From positions 186,001 to 250,000 of the forward strand of contig CAWBSE010000008.1 in the NCBI GenBank assembly GCA_963791425.1: a stretch of DNA of 64,000 nt. Reading direction: 5' to 3'. Below are positions 1 to 7,854 of the stretch, one piece after another. A program made the position numbers and the translations under genes. Under the pieces are notes generated by a model that ran no database searches, was not told the DNA's origin, and saw nothing but the letters and a program-made list of their open reading frames with translations. This DNA comes from DATBLE01 sp963791425 (lineage in GTDB: Bacteria; Actinomycetota; Thermoleophilia; Gaiellales; Gaiellaceae). Each line of letters opens with the position of its first letter. The first letter of the stretch is position 1.

Positions 1-326
1 GCCGACCTGCGGGCGTCGAAGTCGCCCGTGACCTCGGCGGCCGCGATCACGGCGAGGTCGCCGGGGAGCATCGTGTTCAACGCGTCGGCGGCGCTCCCGG
101 CCGGCGGCCCGCCGTTCACGTCGACCGAAACGACCTGGCCGAGCGCGTGGACGCCGGCGTCGGTGCGGCCCGCGACGACGAGCCCGTCGTACCCCGTGAA
201 CAGCTGCCCCAGCGCTTCCTGGAGCGTCCCCTCCACCGTCCGCAACCCGGGCTGCACCGCCCATCCGGTGAAATCGGTACCGTCGTACTCGATGTCGAGC
301 CTCAAGCGCACGGTTCCCGGAGGCAT
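1..326 (-). CDS. truA: tRNA pseudouridine synthase A, N-terminal part (runs off the window)
   Basis: About 108 codons of the N-terminal half are visible; the rest lies beyond base 1. The translation begins MPPGTVRLRLDIEYDG and contains GRTDAGVHA, the TruA active-site motif whose Asp is the catalytic nucleophile for converting uridines 38-40 of tRNA anticodon arms to pseudouridine. In many bacteria truA directly follows rplQ. Here the order is kept, but two plus-strand genes lie between. The chosen ATG (326-324) forms one palindromic CATG with the ATG of the divergent cyclophilin gene. A GTG at 311 is an alternative start. Confidence 0.9.
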   Translation of the reverse strand, partial: MPPGTVRLRLDIEYDGTDFTGWAVQPGLRTVEGTLQEALGQLFTGYDGLVVAGRTDAGVHALGQVVSVDVNGGPPAGSAADALNTMLPGDLAVIAAAEVTGDFDARRS

Positions 327-918
327 GGTCCCGATCCTTGCAGTCCTGGCGGCCGTCTTGCTGCTGGCCGCGGGCTGCGGCGGCGGGAAGAAGGAGACGA
401 CGACGACGACGGCAGCGGCGGCGGCCACCGGAGCGGCAGCGACCACCACAGTCACGATGAAGACCAGCGAGGGCACCTTCGCGTTCGACCTGGACGTCAA
501 GGATTCGCCGCACACGACGGCCTCGTTCGTGAAGCTGGTCGAGAAGGGCTTCTTCGACGGCCTCACGTTCCATCGTGTCGTGCCCGGCTTCGTGATCCAG
601 GGCGGCGATCCGAAGGGCGACGGCACCGGCGGCCCGGGCTACTCGACCGTCGACACCCCGCCGGCCGACGCCAAGTACACGAAGGGCGTTGTCGCGATGG
701 CGAAGACATCCGACGAGCCGGCCGGTACGGCAGGCAGCCAGTTCTTCGTTGTCACCGGCGCCGACGCCGGCCTGCCACCGGACTATGCGCTCCTCGGCAA
801 TGTCACGAGCGGCATGGATGTGGTCGACAAGATCGACAAGCTCGGTACGCCCGGCGACCCCAACGGAGTACCGACCAAGAAGATCACGATCGAGAAGGCG
901 ACGGTCGCCGAGAGCTAG
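325..918 (+). CDS. Lipoprotein peptidyl-prolyl cis-trans isomerase (cyclophilin type)
   Basis: 197 residues from the ATG at 325. The first about 18 residues are a hydrophobic segment ending LLLAAGC, a lipobox whose Cys would be lipidated, so the protein is probably anchored on the outer face of the membrane. A Thr/Ala linker follows, then a cyclophilin domain from about residue 47 with FHRVVPGFVIQGGD and GSQFFV, the conserved catalytic and binding motifs. It should catalyse proline isomerisation during folding of exported proteins. A start at 292 (MSSLKRT) would add Lys and Arg to the signal n-region and is a real alternative. No good ribosome-binding site separates the two. It is inserted between truA and rplQ on the opposite strand. 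Confidence 0.9.
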   Translation: MVPILAVLAAVLLLAAGCGGGKKETTTTTAAAAATGAAATTTVTMKTSEGTFAFDLDVKDSPHTTASFVKLVEKGFFDGLTFHRVVPGFVIQGGDPKGDGTGGPGYSTVDTPPADAKYTKGVVAMAKTSDEPAGTAGSQFFVVTGADAGLPPDYALLGNVTSGMDVVDKIDKLGTPGDPNGVPTKKITIEKATVAES

Positions 919-975
919 CTCGCCGCGGGCGCGTTGCCCGTTGAAAACCCCTGCAAATCCTGCTTGGGTGACTGG

Positions 976-2076
976 ATGCGGCCGGCCCTCTGCGTTGTCT
1001 TGGTCGTCGCCGTGCTCGCGCTCGCCGGCGCGGCGCACCCGGCACAGCGCTCCGCCCCGCCGTCCGTCTCGACGTCCGGCTCGGCGCTGGTCGTAGACGG
1101 GCAGCCCTACTTCCCGATCTTCGCGTGGGCCGCATGCCCGCAGGACGTCGAACGCGACCTCGCCGCCGGTGTCTCGGCGTTCATGACACACGGCGAGTGC
1201 AGTGAGGACGCGCTCCTCGCCGAGCTCGGCCAGCGCGCGTACTACGTCGCGCCGATCGACGGTGGGCGGGATTTCGGCTCCGATCCGCGGCTCCTCGGCT
1301 ACACCCAGCCCGACGAGCCCGACGGCCACGAGATCTTCCCCGAGCAGCTCTCGCTCGTCCCCGGCCGGTTCGTGTTCATGACGCTGACCGCCCACTTCGC
1401 CCAGGAGCTCGGGCCGCTGCCCGACCCGTTCGGCAAGAGCATCTACCCCGCCTACGCAGCCCGCGCGGACGGGCTCGGCTTCGATCTGTACCCGCTGTCC
1501 CACCTGTGTGGGCACGCGGTCGTCAGCCTCGGCTCGGTGTACCACGACCAGCGTGACCTGGTCGCGCTCGCCGGCGACCGGCCAACCTTCCAATGGCTCG
1601 AGACGGGCTCGCTGGAGGGCGCGTGCGGCGCGCCTGTGACGCCCGCAGCAGTCCACGCGGAGGCGTGGCTCGCGATCGCGGGAGGGGCCCGCGGGATCGG
1701 CTACTTCACATACGGCTGGCCGGATGGGAAGGCGACGAGCTTCGCGGTCGCCGACGACGTCGCCGCCGCGCTGGCGAGGACGAGCCTGCAGATCAGGAGC
1801 CTCGCCCGGACCCTGCTTGCGCCGTCGGTGCGGAGTGTCTCGTCCACCCGCTACGACCCGATCAAGGTCGGCGCCCGCCGCTACGACGGCCGCACCTACG
1901 TGATCGCCGTGAACTCGTTCGACGTGCCGATGCAGTGGTCTCGCACGGGACTCCCCGGGCTGAAAAGCCAGCGCGTGCAGGTGGTCGGCGAGTCCAGGTC
2001 GCGCGTCGCCTGGAAGGGTGCCCTCCGCGACTCGTTCCCGGCGCTCGGGGTGCACGTGTACGCGTACAAGCCGTAA
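976..2076 (+). CDS. Secreted protein, possibly glycoside-hydrolase-like TIM barrel
   Basis: 366 residues starting at MRPALCVV, with a signal peptide ending near AGAAHPA. I cannot assign a family. The mature protein has features seen in glycoside-hydrolase-like barrels: a strand ending YTQPDEPDG, a later QWLETG, an aromatic IGYFTYGWPDG segment, and a C-terminal beta-rich part (TYVIAVNSF). The acidic residues in DEPD and LETG could form a catalytic pair, but this is inference only. The ORF continues upstream to 934, but the signal peptide favours 976. Its stop lies 46 bases from the convergent rplQ stop, with a palindromic repeat region between. Confidence 0.75.
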   Translation: MRPALCVVLVVAVLALAGAAHPAQRSAPPSVSTSGSALVVDGQPYFPIFAWAACPQDVERDLAAGVSAFMTHGECSEDALLAELGQRAYYVAPIDGGRDFGSDPRLLGYTQPDEPDGHEIFPEQLSLVPGRFVFMTLTAHFAQELGPLPDPFGKSIYPAYAARADGLGFDLYPLSHLCGHAVVSLGSVYHDQRDLVALAGDRPTFQWLETGSLEGACGAPVTPAAVHAEAWLAIAGGARGIGYFTYGWPDGKATSFAVADDVAAALARTSLQIRSLARTLLAPSVRSVSSTRYDPIKVGARRYDGRTYVIAVNSFDVPMQWSRTGLPGLKSQRVQVVGESRSRVAWKGALRDSFPALGVHVYAYKP

Positions 2077-2116
2077 GGGTCTGACCCCGAAGGGATCTGA
2101 CCCTTGCAGGCAAGGG
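2075..2116. repeat. Palindromic repeats between convergent genes, likely bidirectional terminator
   Basis: Three short inverted repeats lie in the gap between the secreted-protein gene and rplQ. They are AAGGGTCTGACCCC at 2075-2088, AAGGGATCTGACCCTT at 2090-2105 and CCCTTGCAGGCAAGGG at 2101-2116 (arms CCCTTG/CAAGGG). The first two are near-direct repeats sharing TCTGACCC. Hairpins on both strands would suit termination for both genes, although there is no T-run. Confidence 0.6.
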
Positions 2117-2121
2117 CAGCG

Positions 2122-2604
2122 CTAGGAGGCGGCGGGGGTCGGGGCTTCTGCCTCGACCGACTCTGCCTCGGCGCGATCCTCCTGCTCCTGGCGGCGGCGC
2201 AGCCGGAGACGGCGGCGTTCCGCCTTCTCCTCGGCCTGCTCCTCCGCGGAGAAGTCGACGAGCTCGAGGTACGCCATCTCGGCGGCATCGCCCAGACGCG
2301 GGCCGATGCGGACGATCCGGGAGTAGCCGCCCGGGCGGTCCTTGAAGCGCGGGGCGACGTCGGCGAACAGGGTGTGCACGACCTGCTGCGAGCGGAGGTA
2401 GGCCATCGCCTGCCGCCGCGCGTGGAGGTCGCCGCGCCGGCCGAGGGTGATCATCTGCTCGGCGATCGGGCGGACAGCCTTCGCCTTCGTGATCGTCGTC
2501 TTGATGCGGCCGTGCGTGATCAGGGCGCCGGCAAGGTTCGAGTAGAGCGCCTTGCGGTGCGCCGAGTCGCGGCCCAGCTTTCTTCCGGCGCGGTGGTGCC
2601 TCAC
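2122..2604 (-). CDS. rplQ: 50S ribosomal protein L17
   Basis: 160 residues beginning MRHHRAGRKLGRDSAHRKAL, the typical L17 start. The core covers about residues 1-118. A charged tail rich in Glu, Arg and Ala makes it about 40 residues longer than usual. L17 binds 23S rRNA near the peptide exit tunnel. Its ATG overlaps the rpoA stop (ATGA), so the two are translationally coupled. It is the last gene of the long ribosomal run. Confidence 0.97.
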   Translation of the reverse strand: MRHHRAGRKLGRDSAHRKALYSNLAGALITHGRIKTTITKAKAVRPIAEQMITLGRRGDLHARRQAMAYLRSQQVVHTLFADVAPRFKDRPGGYSRIVRIGPRLGDAAEMAYLELVDFSAEEQAEEKAERRRLRLRRRQEQEDRAEAESVEAEAPTPAAS

Positions 2605-3608
2605 TCCTCGGAGCCTCCACCATTGCCGTTGCCGTTGTCGCCGCGGAGCCGGAGGCCGTGGGTGGCCAGCGTCTCCTTGACCTCCTCGATCGACTTCTTG
2701 CCGAAGTTCGGGATCGCGGCCAGCTCGTTCTCGGACTTCATCACGAGGTCGCCGATCGTCTCGATGCCGACGCGCTTGAGGCAGTTGTACGAGCGGACGC
2801 CGAGCTCGAGCTCCTCGATCGGGAAGTTCTCCATCCCGTGCGCAAGCGACGGCTCGACCAGGCCTGCGCCGCCACCGTCGACCGGAGCTGCGGCCTCGCC
2901 GAAGCCCTCCATCTTGTCGATGTCGGTGAAGATCGCGAGCTGGCGGATGAGGATCTCGGCCGCCTGCCCGATCGCCTCACGCGGATCGACCGACCCGTCG
3001 GTGGTGATGTCGAGCGTCAGCTTGTCGTAGTCGGTGCGCTGCCCGACGCGGGCGGCCTCGACGTCGTACGAGACGCGCCGCACGGGCGAGAACATGGAGT
3101 CGATCGGAATGACGCCGATCGTGTGCTCCGGCCCGCGGTTCATCTCGCCCGGCATGTACCCGCGGCCGCGGCCGATCGTCAGCGTGACCTCGAGCTTGCC
3201 CTTGTCGGCGAGGTTGGCGATCTCGAGGTCCGGGTTGAGGATCTCGAGCTCGGCGGGCGCCTGGATGTCGGACGCCTTCACGGCGCCGGGGCCCTTCTTC
3301 TGCAGGCGAACCTCGACCTCGGGCGACTCGCCGTGCAGCCGGCAGATCAGGTTCTTGAGGTTGAGGATGATGTCGGTGACGTCCTCGCGGACACCCGGCA
3401 GGGTCGTGAACTCGTGCGCGACGCCCTCGATCTTCACCGAGGTCACGGCGGCGCCCTCCAGCGAGGAGAGCAGCACGCGGCGCAGCGAGTTGCCGAACGT
3501 GTAGCCGAAGCCGCGGTCGAGCGGCTCGATCACGAAGACGCCGCGCTGTTCGTCGACCTCTTCGTGGACGATCTTCGGGACCTGGAATTCGATCATGCGA
3601 GTTGCCAA
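2601..3608 (-). CDS. rpoA: DNA-directed RNA polymerase subunit alpha
   Basis: 335 residues from a TTG at 3608 (MATRMIEFQVPK), or 331 from the ATG at 3596. The TTG is preferred because AAGGA lies five bases before it, whereas that site would be 17 bases from the ATG. The N-terminal dimerisation domain contains GYTFGNSLRRVLLSS. The C-terminal domain, from about residue 255, has the helix-hairpin-helix NFGKKSIEEVKETL that contacts UP elements and activators. A Gly/Asn tail ends the protein. It lies between rpsD and rplQ, the usual alpha-operon order. Confidence 0.97.
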   Translation of the reverse strand: MATRMIEFQVPKIVHEEVDEQRGVFVIEPLDRGFGYTFGNSLRRVLLSSLEGAAVTSVKIEGVAHEFTTLPGVREDVTDIILNLKNLICRLHGESPEVEVRLQKKGPGAVKASDIQAPAELEILNPDLEIANLADKGKLEVTLTIGRGRGYMPGEMNRGPEHTIGVIPIDSMFSPVRRVSYDVEAARVGQRTDYDKLTLDITTDGSVDPREAIGQAAEILIRQLAIFTDIDKMEGFGEAAAPVDGGGAGLVEPSLAHGMENFPIEELELGVRSYNCLKRVGIETIGDLVMKSENELAAIPNFGKKSIEEVKETLATHGLRLRGDNGNGNGGGSEE

Positions 3609-3646
3609 TTGGTTCCTTTCCTGAAAGCCGGGACGGGGCCGGCTGA

Positions 3647-4267
3647 CTACTTGGAGTAAAGCTCGACGATCAAGGACTCCTGCACCGGGGTGTCGATCTC
3701 GCCCCGGTCGGGCCACTTGAGGATCTTGCCGGTCAGCCCGTCGTGGTCTGCCTGCAGCCACGGGGCGACCGATGCGGTCAGGTCGGTGGCGTCGCGCACG
3801 GTCTGCTCGGCCGATGAGCCGGTGCGGATCGTGATCACGTCGTTCGGCTTGACCTGGTAGCTCGGGATGTTGACGCGACGGCCGTTGACCTGGAAGTGGC
3901 CGTGGCGGACGAGTTGGCGCGACTGGGCGCGCGAGGCGGCGAAGCCGAGGCGGTAGACGACATTGTCCAGCCGCGTCTCGAGCATGCGCAGCAGCGTCTC
4001 GCCGGTGATGCCCTGGCTCTTCGACGCCTTCTCGTAGTAGCTGCGGAACTGCTTCTCGAGCAGGCCGTAGTACCGCCGCGCCTTCTGCTTCTCGCGCAAC
4101 TGGAGCAGGTACTCGGACTGCTTGATGCGGCCGCGGCCGTGCTCACCCGGCGGATAGCTGCGGCGCTCGATCGCGCACTTCTCGGTGAGGCAGCGCTCGC
4201 CCTTGAGGAAGAGCTTCATCCCCTCGCGGCGGCACTGCTTGCACTTCGGCGAACGGTCGCGGGCCAC
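3647..4267 (-). CDS. rpsD: 30S ribosomal protein S4 (zinc-type)
   Basis: 206 residues from a GTG that overlaps the rpsK TAG by one base. Cys residues at 9, 12, 26 and 31 (CKQC, ERCLTEKC) match the zinc-binding form known from Thermus S4. The S4 RNA-binding domain (RLDNVVYRLGFA, VNGRRVNIPSY) is intact. S4 initiates 30S assembly by binding 16S rRNA. In other bacteria S4 also represses its own operon, but I see no obvious operator here. Confidence 0.97.
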   Translation of the reverse strand: MARDRSPKCKQCRREGMKLFLKGERCLTEKCAIERRSYPPGEHGRGRIKQSEYLLQLREKQKARRYYGLLEKQFRSYYEKASKSQGITGETLLRMLETRLDNVVYRLGFAASRAQSRQLVRHGHFQVNGRRVNIPSYQVKPNDVITIRTGSSAEQTVRDATDLTASVAPWLQADHDGLTGKILKWPDRGEIDTPVQESLIVELYSK

Positions 4268-4671
4268 TAGACACGCCTCCGCTTCTTCTGGCGGACGCCG
4301 TTGTGCGCCTGCGGGGTGACGTCGCGGACGCCGAGGATCTCGAGGCCGGCGGCCTGGAGCGAGCGGATCGCCGTCTCGCGGCCGGAGCCCGGGCCTTTGA
4401 CGAAGACCTCGACCTTCTGCAGGCCGTGCTCCATCCCCTTGCGGGCGGCGGCGTCGGCGGTCACCTGCGCGGCGAAGGGCGTCGACTTGCGCGAGCCCTT
4501 GAAGCCCGCGGAGCCGGCCGACTCCCACACGATCACGGCGCCGTCCTTGTCGGTCAGCGAGACGATCGTGTTGTTGAACGACGTCTTGATGTGCGCCTGG
4601 CCGATGGCGATGTTCTTCTTGACCTTGCGGCGCTGGCGGCCGCGGGCCGCTGATCTCCTCGGGGGTGCCAC
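4267..4671 (-). CDS. rpsK: 30S ribosomal protein S11
   Basis: 134 residues. The core has the hallmarks HIKTSFNNTIVSLTD and GPGSGRETAIRSLQAAG, ending with a basic QKKRRRV tail. S11 forms part of the 30S platform and the Shine-Dalgarno interaction region. It overlaps rpsD by one base and follows rpsM by one base, as expected in a tightly coupled alpha operon. Confidence 0.97.
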   Translation of the reverse strand: MAPPRRSAARGRQRRKVKKNIAIGQAHIKTSFNNTIVSLTDKDGAVIVWESAGSAGFKGSRKSTPFAAQVTADAAARKGMEHGLQKVEVFVKGPGSGRETAIRSLQAAGLEILGVRDVTPQAHNGVRQKKRRRV

Positions 4672-4672
4672 G

Positions 4673-5047
4673 TTACTTCGCCTTCTTTCCGCGGCCGACG
4701 GTCTTCTTCGGCCCCTTGCGGGTGCGCGCGTTGGTCTTCGTCCGCTGCCCGTTCACGGGCAGTCCGCGGCGGTGGCGGATCCCGCGGTACGCGCCGATCT
4801 CGACGAGCCGCTTGACCGACTGCTGCCGCTCGCGGCGCAGGTCGCCCTCGACCTGGAACTGGTCGTCGATGTGGCGCTGAAGCTTCGTGACCTCCTCGTC
4901 GGTGAGGTCCTTGATCTTCTCGTCGGGCGACAGCTCGAGCGCGGCGCAGATCTTGCGCGCGCTGGTCGGGCCGATGCCGTAGATGTAGGTCAGGCCGACC
5001 TCGAGGCGCTTCTGGTTCGGCAGGTTCACACCGGCGATACGTGCCAT
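4673..5047 (-). CDS. rpsM: 30S ribosomal protein S13
   Basis: 124 residues beginning MARIAGVNLPNQKRLEVGLT. It has the helix-two-turn-helix GIGPTSARKIC and the C-terminal basic tail RGLPVNGQRTKTNARTRKG, which contacts tRNA in the P site. The ATG (5047-5045) overlaps the rpmJ TAA by one base. A longer reading frame upstream is only the continuation of the frame through rpmJ. Confidence 0.97.
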   Translation of the reverse strand: MARIAGVNLPNQKRLEVGLTYIYGIGPTSARKICAALELSPDEKIKDLTDEEVTKLQRHIDDQFQVEGDLRRERQQSVKRLVEIGAYRGIRHRRGLPVNGQRTKTNARTRKGPKKTVGRGKKAK

Positions 5048-5160
5048 TAACCCTGCCTCTGCTTGTGGCGCGGGTTGGTGCAGATGACCATGGTCGTGCC
5101 GTGCCGCTTGATCACGCGACAACGCTCACACATGGGCTTCACAGACGCTCTGACCTTCAT
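5047..5160 (-). CDS. rpmJ: 50S ribosomal protein L36
   Basis: 37 residues starting MKVRASVKPMCERCRVIKRH. The zinc ligands C11, C14, C27 and H32 are all present (the C+ form). The ATG at 5160 follows AAGGA with five-base spacing. L36 binds 23S rRNA in the late-assembly core. The gene usually sits directly after infA, but infA is absent here and map is the upstream neighbour. Confidence 0.95.
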   Translation of the reverse strand: MKVRASVKPMCERCRVIKRHGTTMVICTNPRHKQRQG

Positions 5161-5205
5161 CGGTTCCTTTTCGCTCGCTTCGACCGCGCACGGTCCCGCA
5201 GAGCG

Positions 5206-5219
5206 AGACCTCGAGGTCT
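5206..5219. other. 14-bp perfect palindrome upstream of rpmJ
   Basis: AGACCTCGAGGTCT is perfectly self-complementary and lies 46 bases before the rpmJ start, in the gap left where infA would normally be. It could bind a dimeric regulator or be part of an RNA hairpin, but no function is shown. Confidence 0.4.
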
Positions 5220-5230
5220 AGAGATATGGA

Positions 5231-5256
5231 CACGGCACAGCGGCGGCTGCGCCGTG
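5231..5256 (-). terminator. Hairpin after map
   Basis: CACGGCGCAG and CTGTGCCGTG on the minus strand form a 10-bp stem with one mismatch and a six-base loop, beginning six bases after the map stop. No U-run follows. It may be a weak terminator, pause or processing site separating secY-adk-map from rpmJ-rpsM. Confidence 0.45.
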
Positions 5257-5261
5257 AGGGG

Positions 5262-6023
5262 CTATCGTAGCAAAACGGGTGCTGCCGTCAGGATCCGCGG
5301 GCCGGTCGCCGTCACGGCCACGGTGTGCTCGAAATGGGCTGAAAGAGAGCCGTCTGCGGTCGAGATCGACCACTCGTCGTCGTGGACGACGATGTCCGGC
5401 CCGCCGACGTTGATCATCGGCTCGATCGCGAATGTCATCCCCTCGGCGAGCAGCGGGCCGCGGCCCGGCTGGCCGTAGTTGGGGATCTGGGGATCCTCGT
5501 GCATCGACCGCCCCACGCCGTGGCCGACGAGGCTGCGGACGACCGAGAATCCGGCGCTCTCGGTCACCTGCTGGACGGCGTGGGAGATGTCGGACAGCCG
5601 GTTGCCGGCGACGCACTGCTCGATCCCGGCCGCGAGCGCCGCCTGGCCGGCCTCGAGCAGCCGCTCGGCCTCGCCGGAGATCTCGCCGATCGCGAACGTG
5701 TAGGCGGAGTCGGCGACGAAGCCGTCGAGGGTGACACCGACGTCGACCGAGAGGACGTCCCCGTCCGCCAGCTCGTAGACGCCGGGAATGCCGTGGACGA
5801 TCATCGAGTTCGGCGAGATGCACGTCGCCGCCGGGTAACCGCGGTAGCCCTTGAACGTCGGGTAGCCACCCTGTCCGGTGACGAACTCCTCGGCGAGCTC
5901 GTCGAGCTCGGCCGTGGTCACGCCGGGGCGCGCGTGCTCGCCGATCAGGGCGAGCGTCTCGGCGACGATGCGCCCCGCGCGGGCCATCCGCTCCAGCTCG
6001 TCGGGCGACTTGCGGATGATCAC
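5262..6023 (-). CDS. map: Methionine aminopeptidase, type I
   Basis: 253 residues, the length of a class Ia enzyme. It removes the initiator Met from nascent proteins. The metal ligands are visible in order: Asp in SVDVG, Asp in VADSAY, His in GHGVGR, Glu in AIEPM and Glu in FEHTVAV. The substrate His is in MIVHGIPG. Its ATG overlaps the adk stop (ATGA). The order secY-adk-map is standard, but infA does not follow. Confidence 0.97.
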   Translation of the reverse strand: MIIRKSPDELERMARAGRIVAETLALIGEHARPGVTTAELDELAEEFVTGQGGYPTFKGYRGYPAATCISPNSMIVHGIPGVYELADGDVLSVDVGVTLDGFVADSAYTFAIGEISGEAERLLEAGQAALAAGIEQCVAGNRLSDISHAVQQVTESAGFSVVRSLVGHGVGRSMHEDPQIPNYGQPGRGPLLAEGMTFAIEPMINVGGPDIVVHDDEWSISTADGSLSAHFEHTVAVTATGPRILTAAPVLLR

Positions 6024-6598
6024 GCGGTCACCTGGTCGAGCACGGCGCGGACCTCGGCGAAGACCGTCTCGACCGCCTTGTCCGCGTGGATGCCGACGAC
6101 GTTCCCGCGGGTCGAGCGGTAGTACTCGACGAGCGGGGCGGTCTCGCGGTCGTAGATCTCGAGCCGCGTGCGGATCGCCTCGGGCGTGTCGTCGGTGCGG
6201 TTCTCCTCGACGGCCCGGTTGTGCATCCGGTCGAGCAGCACCTCACGGTCGGGGATCTGGAACTCGAAGACGACGTCGAGGTCGCGGCCCAGCTCCCGCA
6301 GCAGGTCGTCGAGCGCCTCCGCCTGCGCGGTGTTCCGGGGAAAGCCGTCGAGGATGAAGCCCCCGAGGGTGTCGCCGCGGTCGAGCCGGTCGCGGATCAT
6401 CGCGATGATCAGGTCGTCCTGCACAAGCTCGCCCGCGTCGTACACGGCCTTCACCTTGCGGCCGGTCGGCGTGTCGAGCTCCTTCATCTCGCGGATCATG
6501 TCGCCGGTCGCGATCTGCGGGACCCCGTACGTCTGCGAGATCAGCTTCGCCTGAGTCCCCTTCCCGGACCCCTGCGGACCAAGCAGCAGCACGTCCAT
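6020..6598 (-). CDS. adk: Adenylate kinase
   Basis: 192 residues, the short-LID form. The P-loop is GPQGSGKGTQAK at about residues 7-18, followed by ATGDMIR, the AMP-binding GFILDGFPRN and the short LID around NRTDDTPEAIRTRL. It interconverts ATP plus AMP and two ADP. The start is the ATG just before the P-loop strand, two bases after the secY stop. The longer in-frame extension upstream is shadow reading of secY. Confidence 0.97.
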   Translation of the reverse strand: MDVLLLGPQGSGKGTQAKLISQTYGVPQIATGDMIREMKELDTPTGRKVKAVYDAGELVQDDLIIAMIRDRLDRGDTLGGFILDGFPRNTAQAEALDDLLRELGRDLDVVFEFQIPDREVLLDRMHNRAVEENRTDDTPEAIRTRLEIYDRETAPLVEYYRSTRGNVVGIHADKAVETVFAEVRAVLDQVTA

Positions 6599-6600
6599 GG

Positions 6601-7854
6601 CTACTTGAGGAAGCCTTCGTAGGAGCGCATCATCATCTGCGACTCCATCTGGCGCATCGTGTCGAGCGCGACGCCGACGATGATCAGCAGCGATGTTCCG
6701 CCGAGGAACGTGCTGGTCGACTGCGAGAAGTGGAAGAACTGGATCAGGAAGGTCGGCAGCACGGCGACGATCGCCAGGTACAGCGCGCCGGGCAGCGTCA
6801 ACCGCGACAGCACGCGGTCGAGGTACTGCGCCGTCGGCGGCCCGGGTCTGATGCCCGGGATGTACCCGCCCTGCTTGCGCAAGTTGTCCGCCTGGTCGAC
6901 AGGGTTGAACTGGACGGCCGTATAGAAGTACGTGAAGACGATGATCAGCACGCCCTCGATCGTCAGGTACGCCCAGTCGGTCTGCGTGAAGTTGCGGTTG
7001 ATCCAGGGCTGCGTCTGCGGGAAGAACTGGCCGATCGTCGGCGGGAACGCCATGACGGCGGCGGCGAAGATGATCGGGATGACGCCGGCCATGTTCACGC
7101 GCAGCGGCAGGTAGGTCGAGCCGCCCGCGGTCATGCGGCGGCCCACCTGGCGCTTCGCGTACTGGATCGGGATGCGCCGCTGGCCTTCCTGCATGAAGAC
7201 GACCGCCATGATCACGCTCAGGGCGAGCAGCGGGAAGAAGAGCTTCGTCGTCGGCCCGCCGTCGAGCCAGGCGCGCACGGCGAGCGGGGCGCGGTCGATG
7301 ATCGAGGCGAAGATGATCAGCGAGATGCCGTTGCCGATGCCGCGCTTCGTGATCTGCTCGCCGAACCACATCAGCAGCACCGTTCCGGCGGTGAGCGTGA
7401 CGACGATCAGCACGAGGCGGCCGACGTTCGCGGTCAGGATGTGCTGCCGGCGGAAGAGGTACGAGTAGCCGACCGCCTGCGCGGCGGCGAGCGCGACGGT
7501 CAGGTAGCGCGTGTACTGGTTGATCTTGGCGTATCCGGCCTCGCCTTCCTTCTGGAGCTGGGCGAGGCTCGGGACGACCACGGTCATCAGCTGCAGGATG
7601 ATCGAGGCCGTGATGTACGGCATGATCCCGAGCGCGAAAATCGAGAACCGGGACAGCGCGTTGCCCGAGAAGAGATTGAGCAGACCCAGCACCGTGCCGC
7701 CCTGGTTGCCGAAGTAGTTCGAAATGGCAGCCGAGTCGATGCCCGGCGCGGGGATGAAGCTCCCGAGGCGGTAGAGGGCGAGGATGAAAGCTGTGAAGAG
7801 GAGGCGACGCCGGAGCTCGGGCACTCGCCACGCGTTGGCGATCCAGGAGAGCAT
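6601..7854 (-). CDS. secY: Preprotein translocase subunit SecY
   Basis: 417 residues with about ten predicted membrane segments. The N-terminus is MLSWIANAWRVPELRRRLLF, followed by the plug-region signature IPAPGID. Further motifs are GIGNGISLIIFA and the cytoplasmic loop with IPIQYAKRQVG. SecY is the channel of the Sec translocon; its partner SecE is encoded at 46403-46732. It follows rplO without a gap, as in most spc operons. Confidence 0.97.
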   Translation of the reverse strand: MLSWIANAWRVPELRRRLLFTAFILALYRLGSFIPAPGIDSAAISNYFGNQGGTVLGLLNLFSGNALSRFSIFALGIMPYITASIILQLMTVVVPSLAQLQKEGEAGYAKINQYTRYLTVALAAAQAVGYSYLFRRQHILTANVGRLVLIVVTLTAGTVLLMWFGEQITKRGIGNGISLIIFASIIDRAPLAVRAWLDGGPTTKLFFPLLALSVIMAVVFMQEGQRRIPIQYAKRQVGRRMTAGGSTYLPLRVNMAGVIPIIFAAAVMAFPPTIGQFFPQTQPWINRNFTQTDWAYLTIEGVLIIVFTYFYTAVQFNPVDQADNLRKQGGYIPGIRPGPPTAQYLDRVLSRLTLPGALYLAIVAVLPTFLIQFFHFSQSTSTFLGGTSLLIIVGVALDTMRQMESQMMMRSYEGFLK

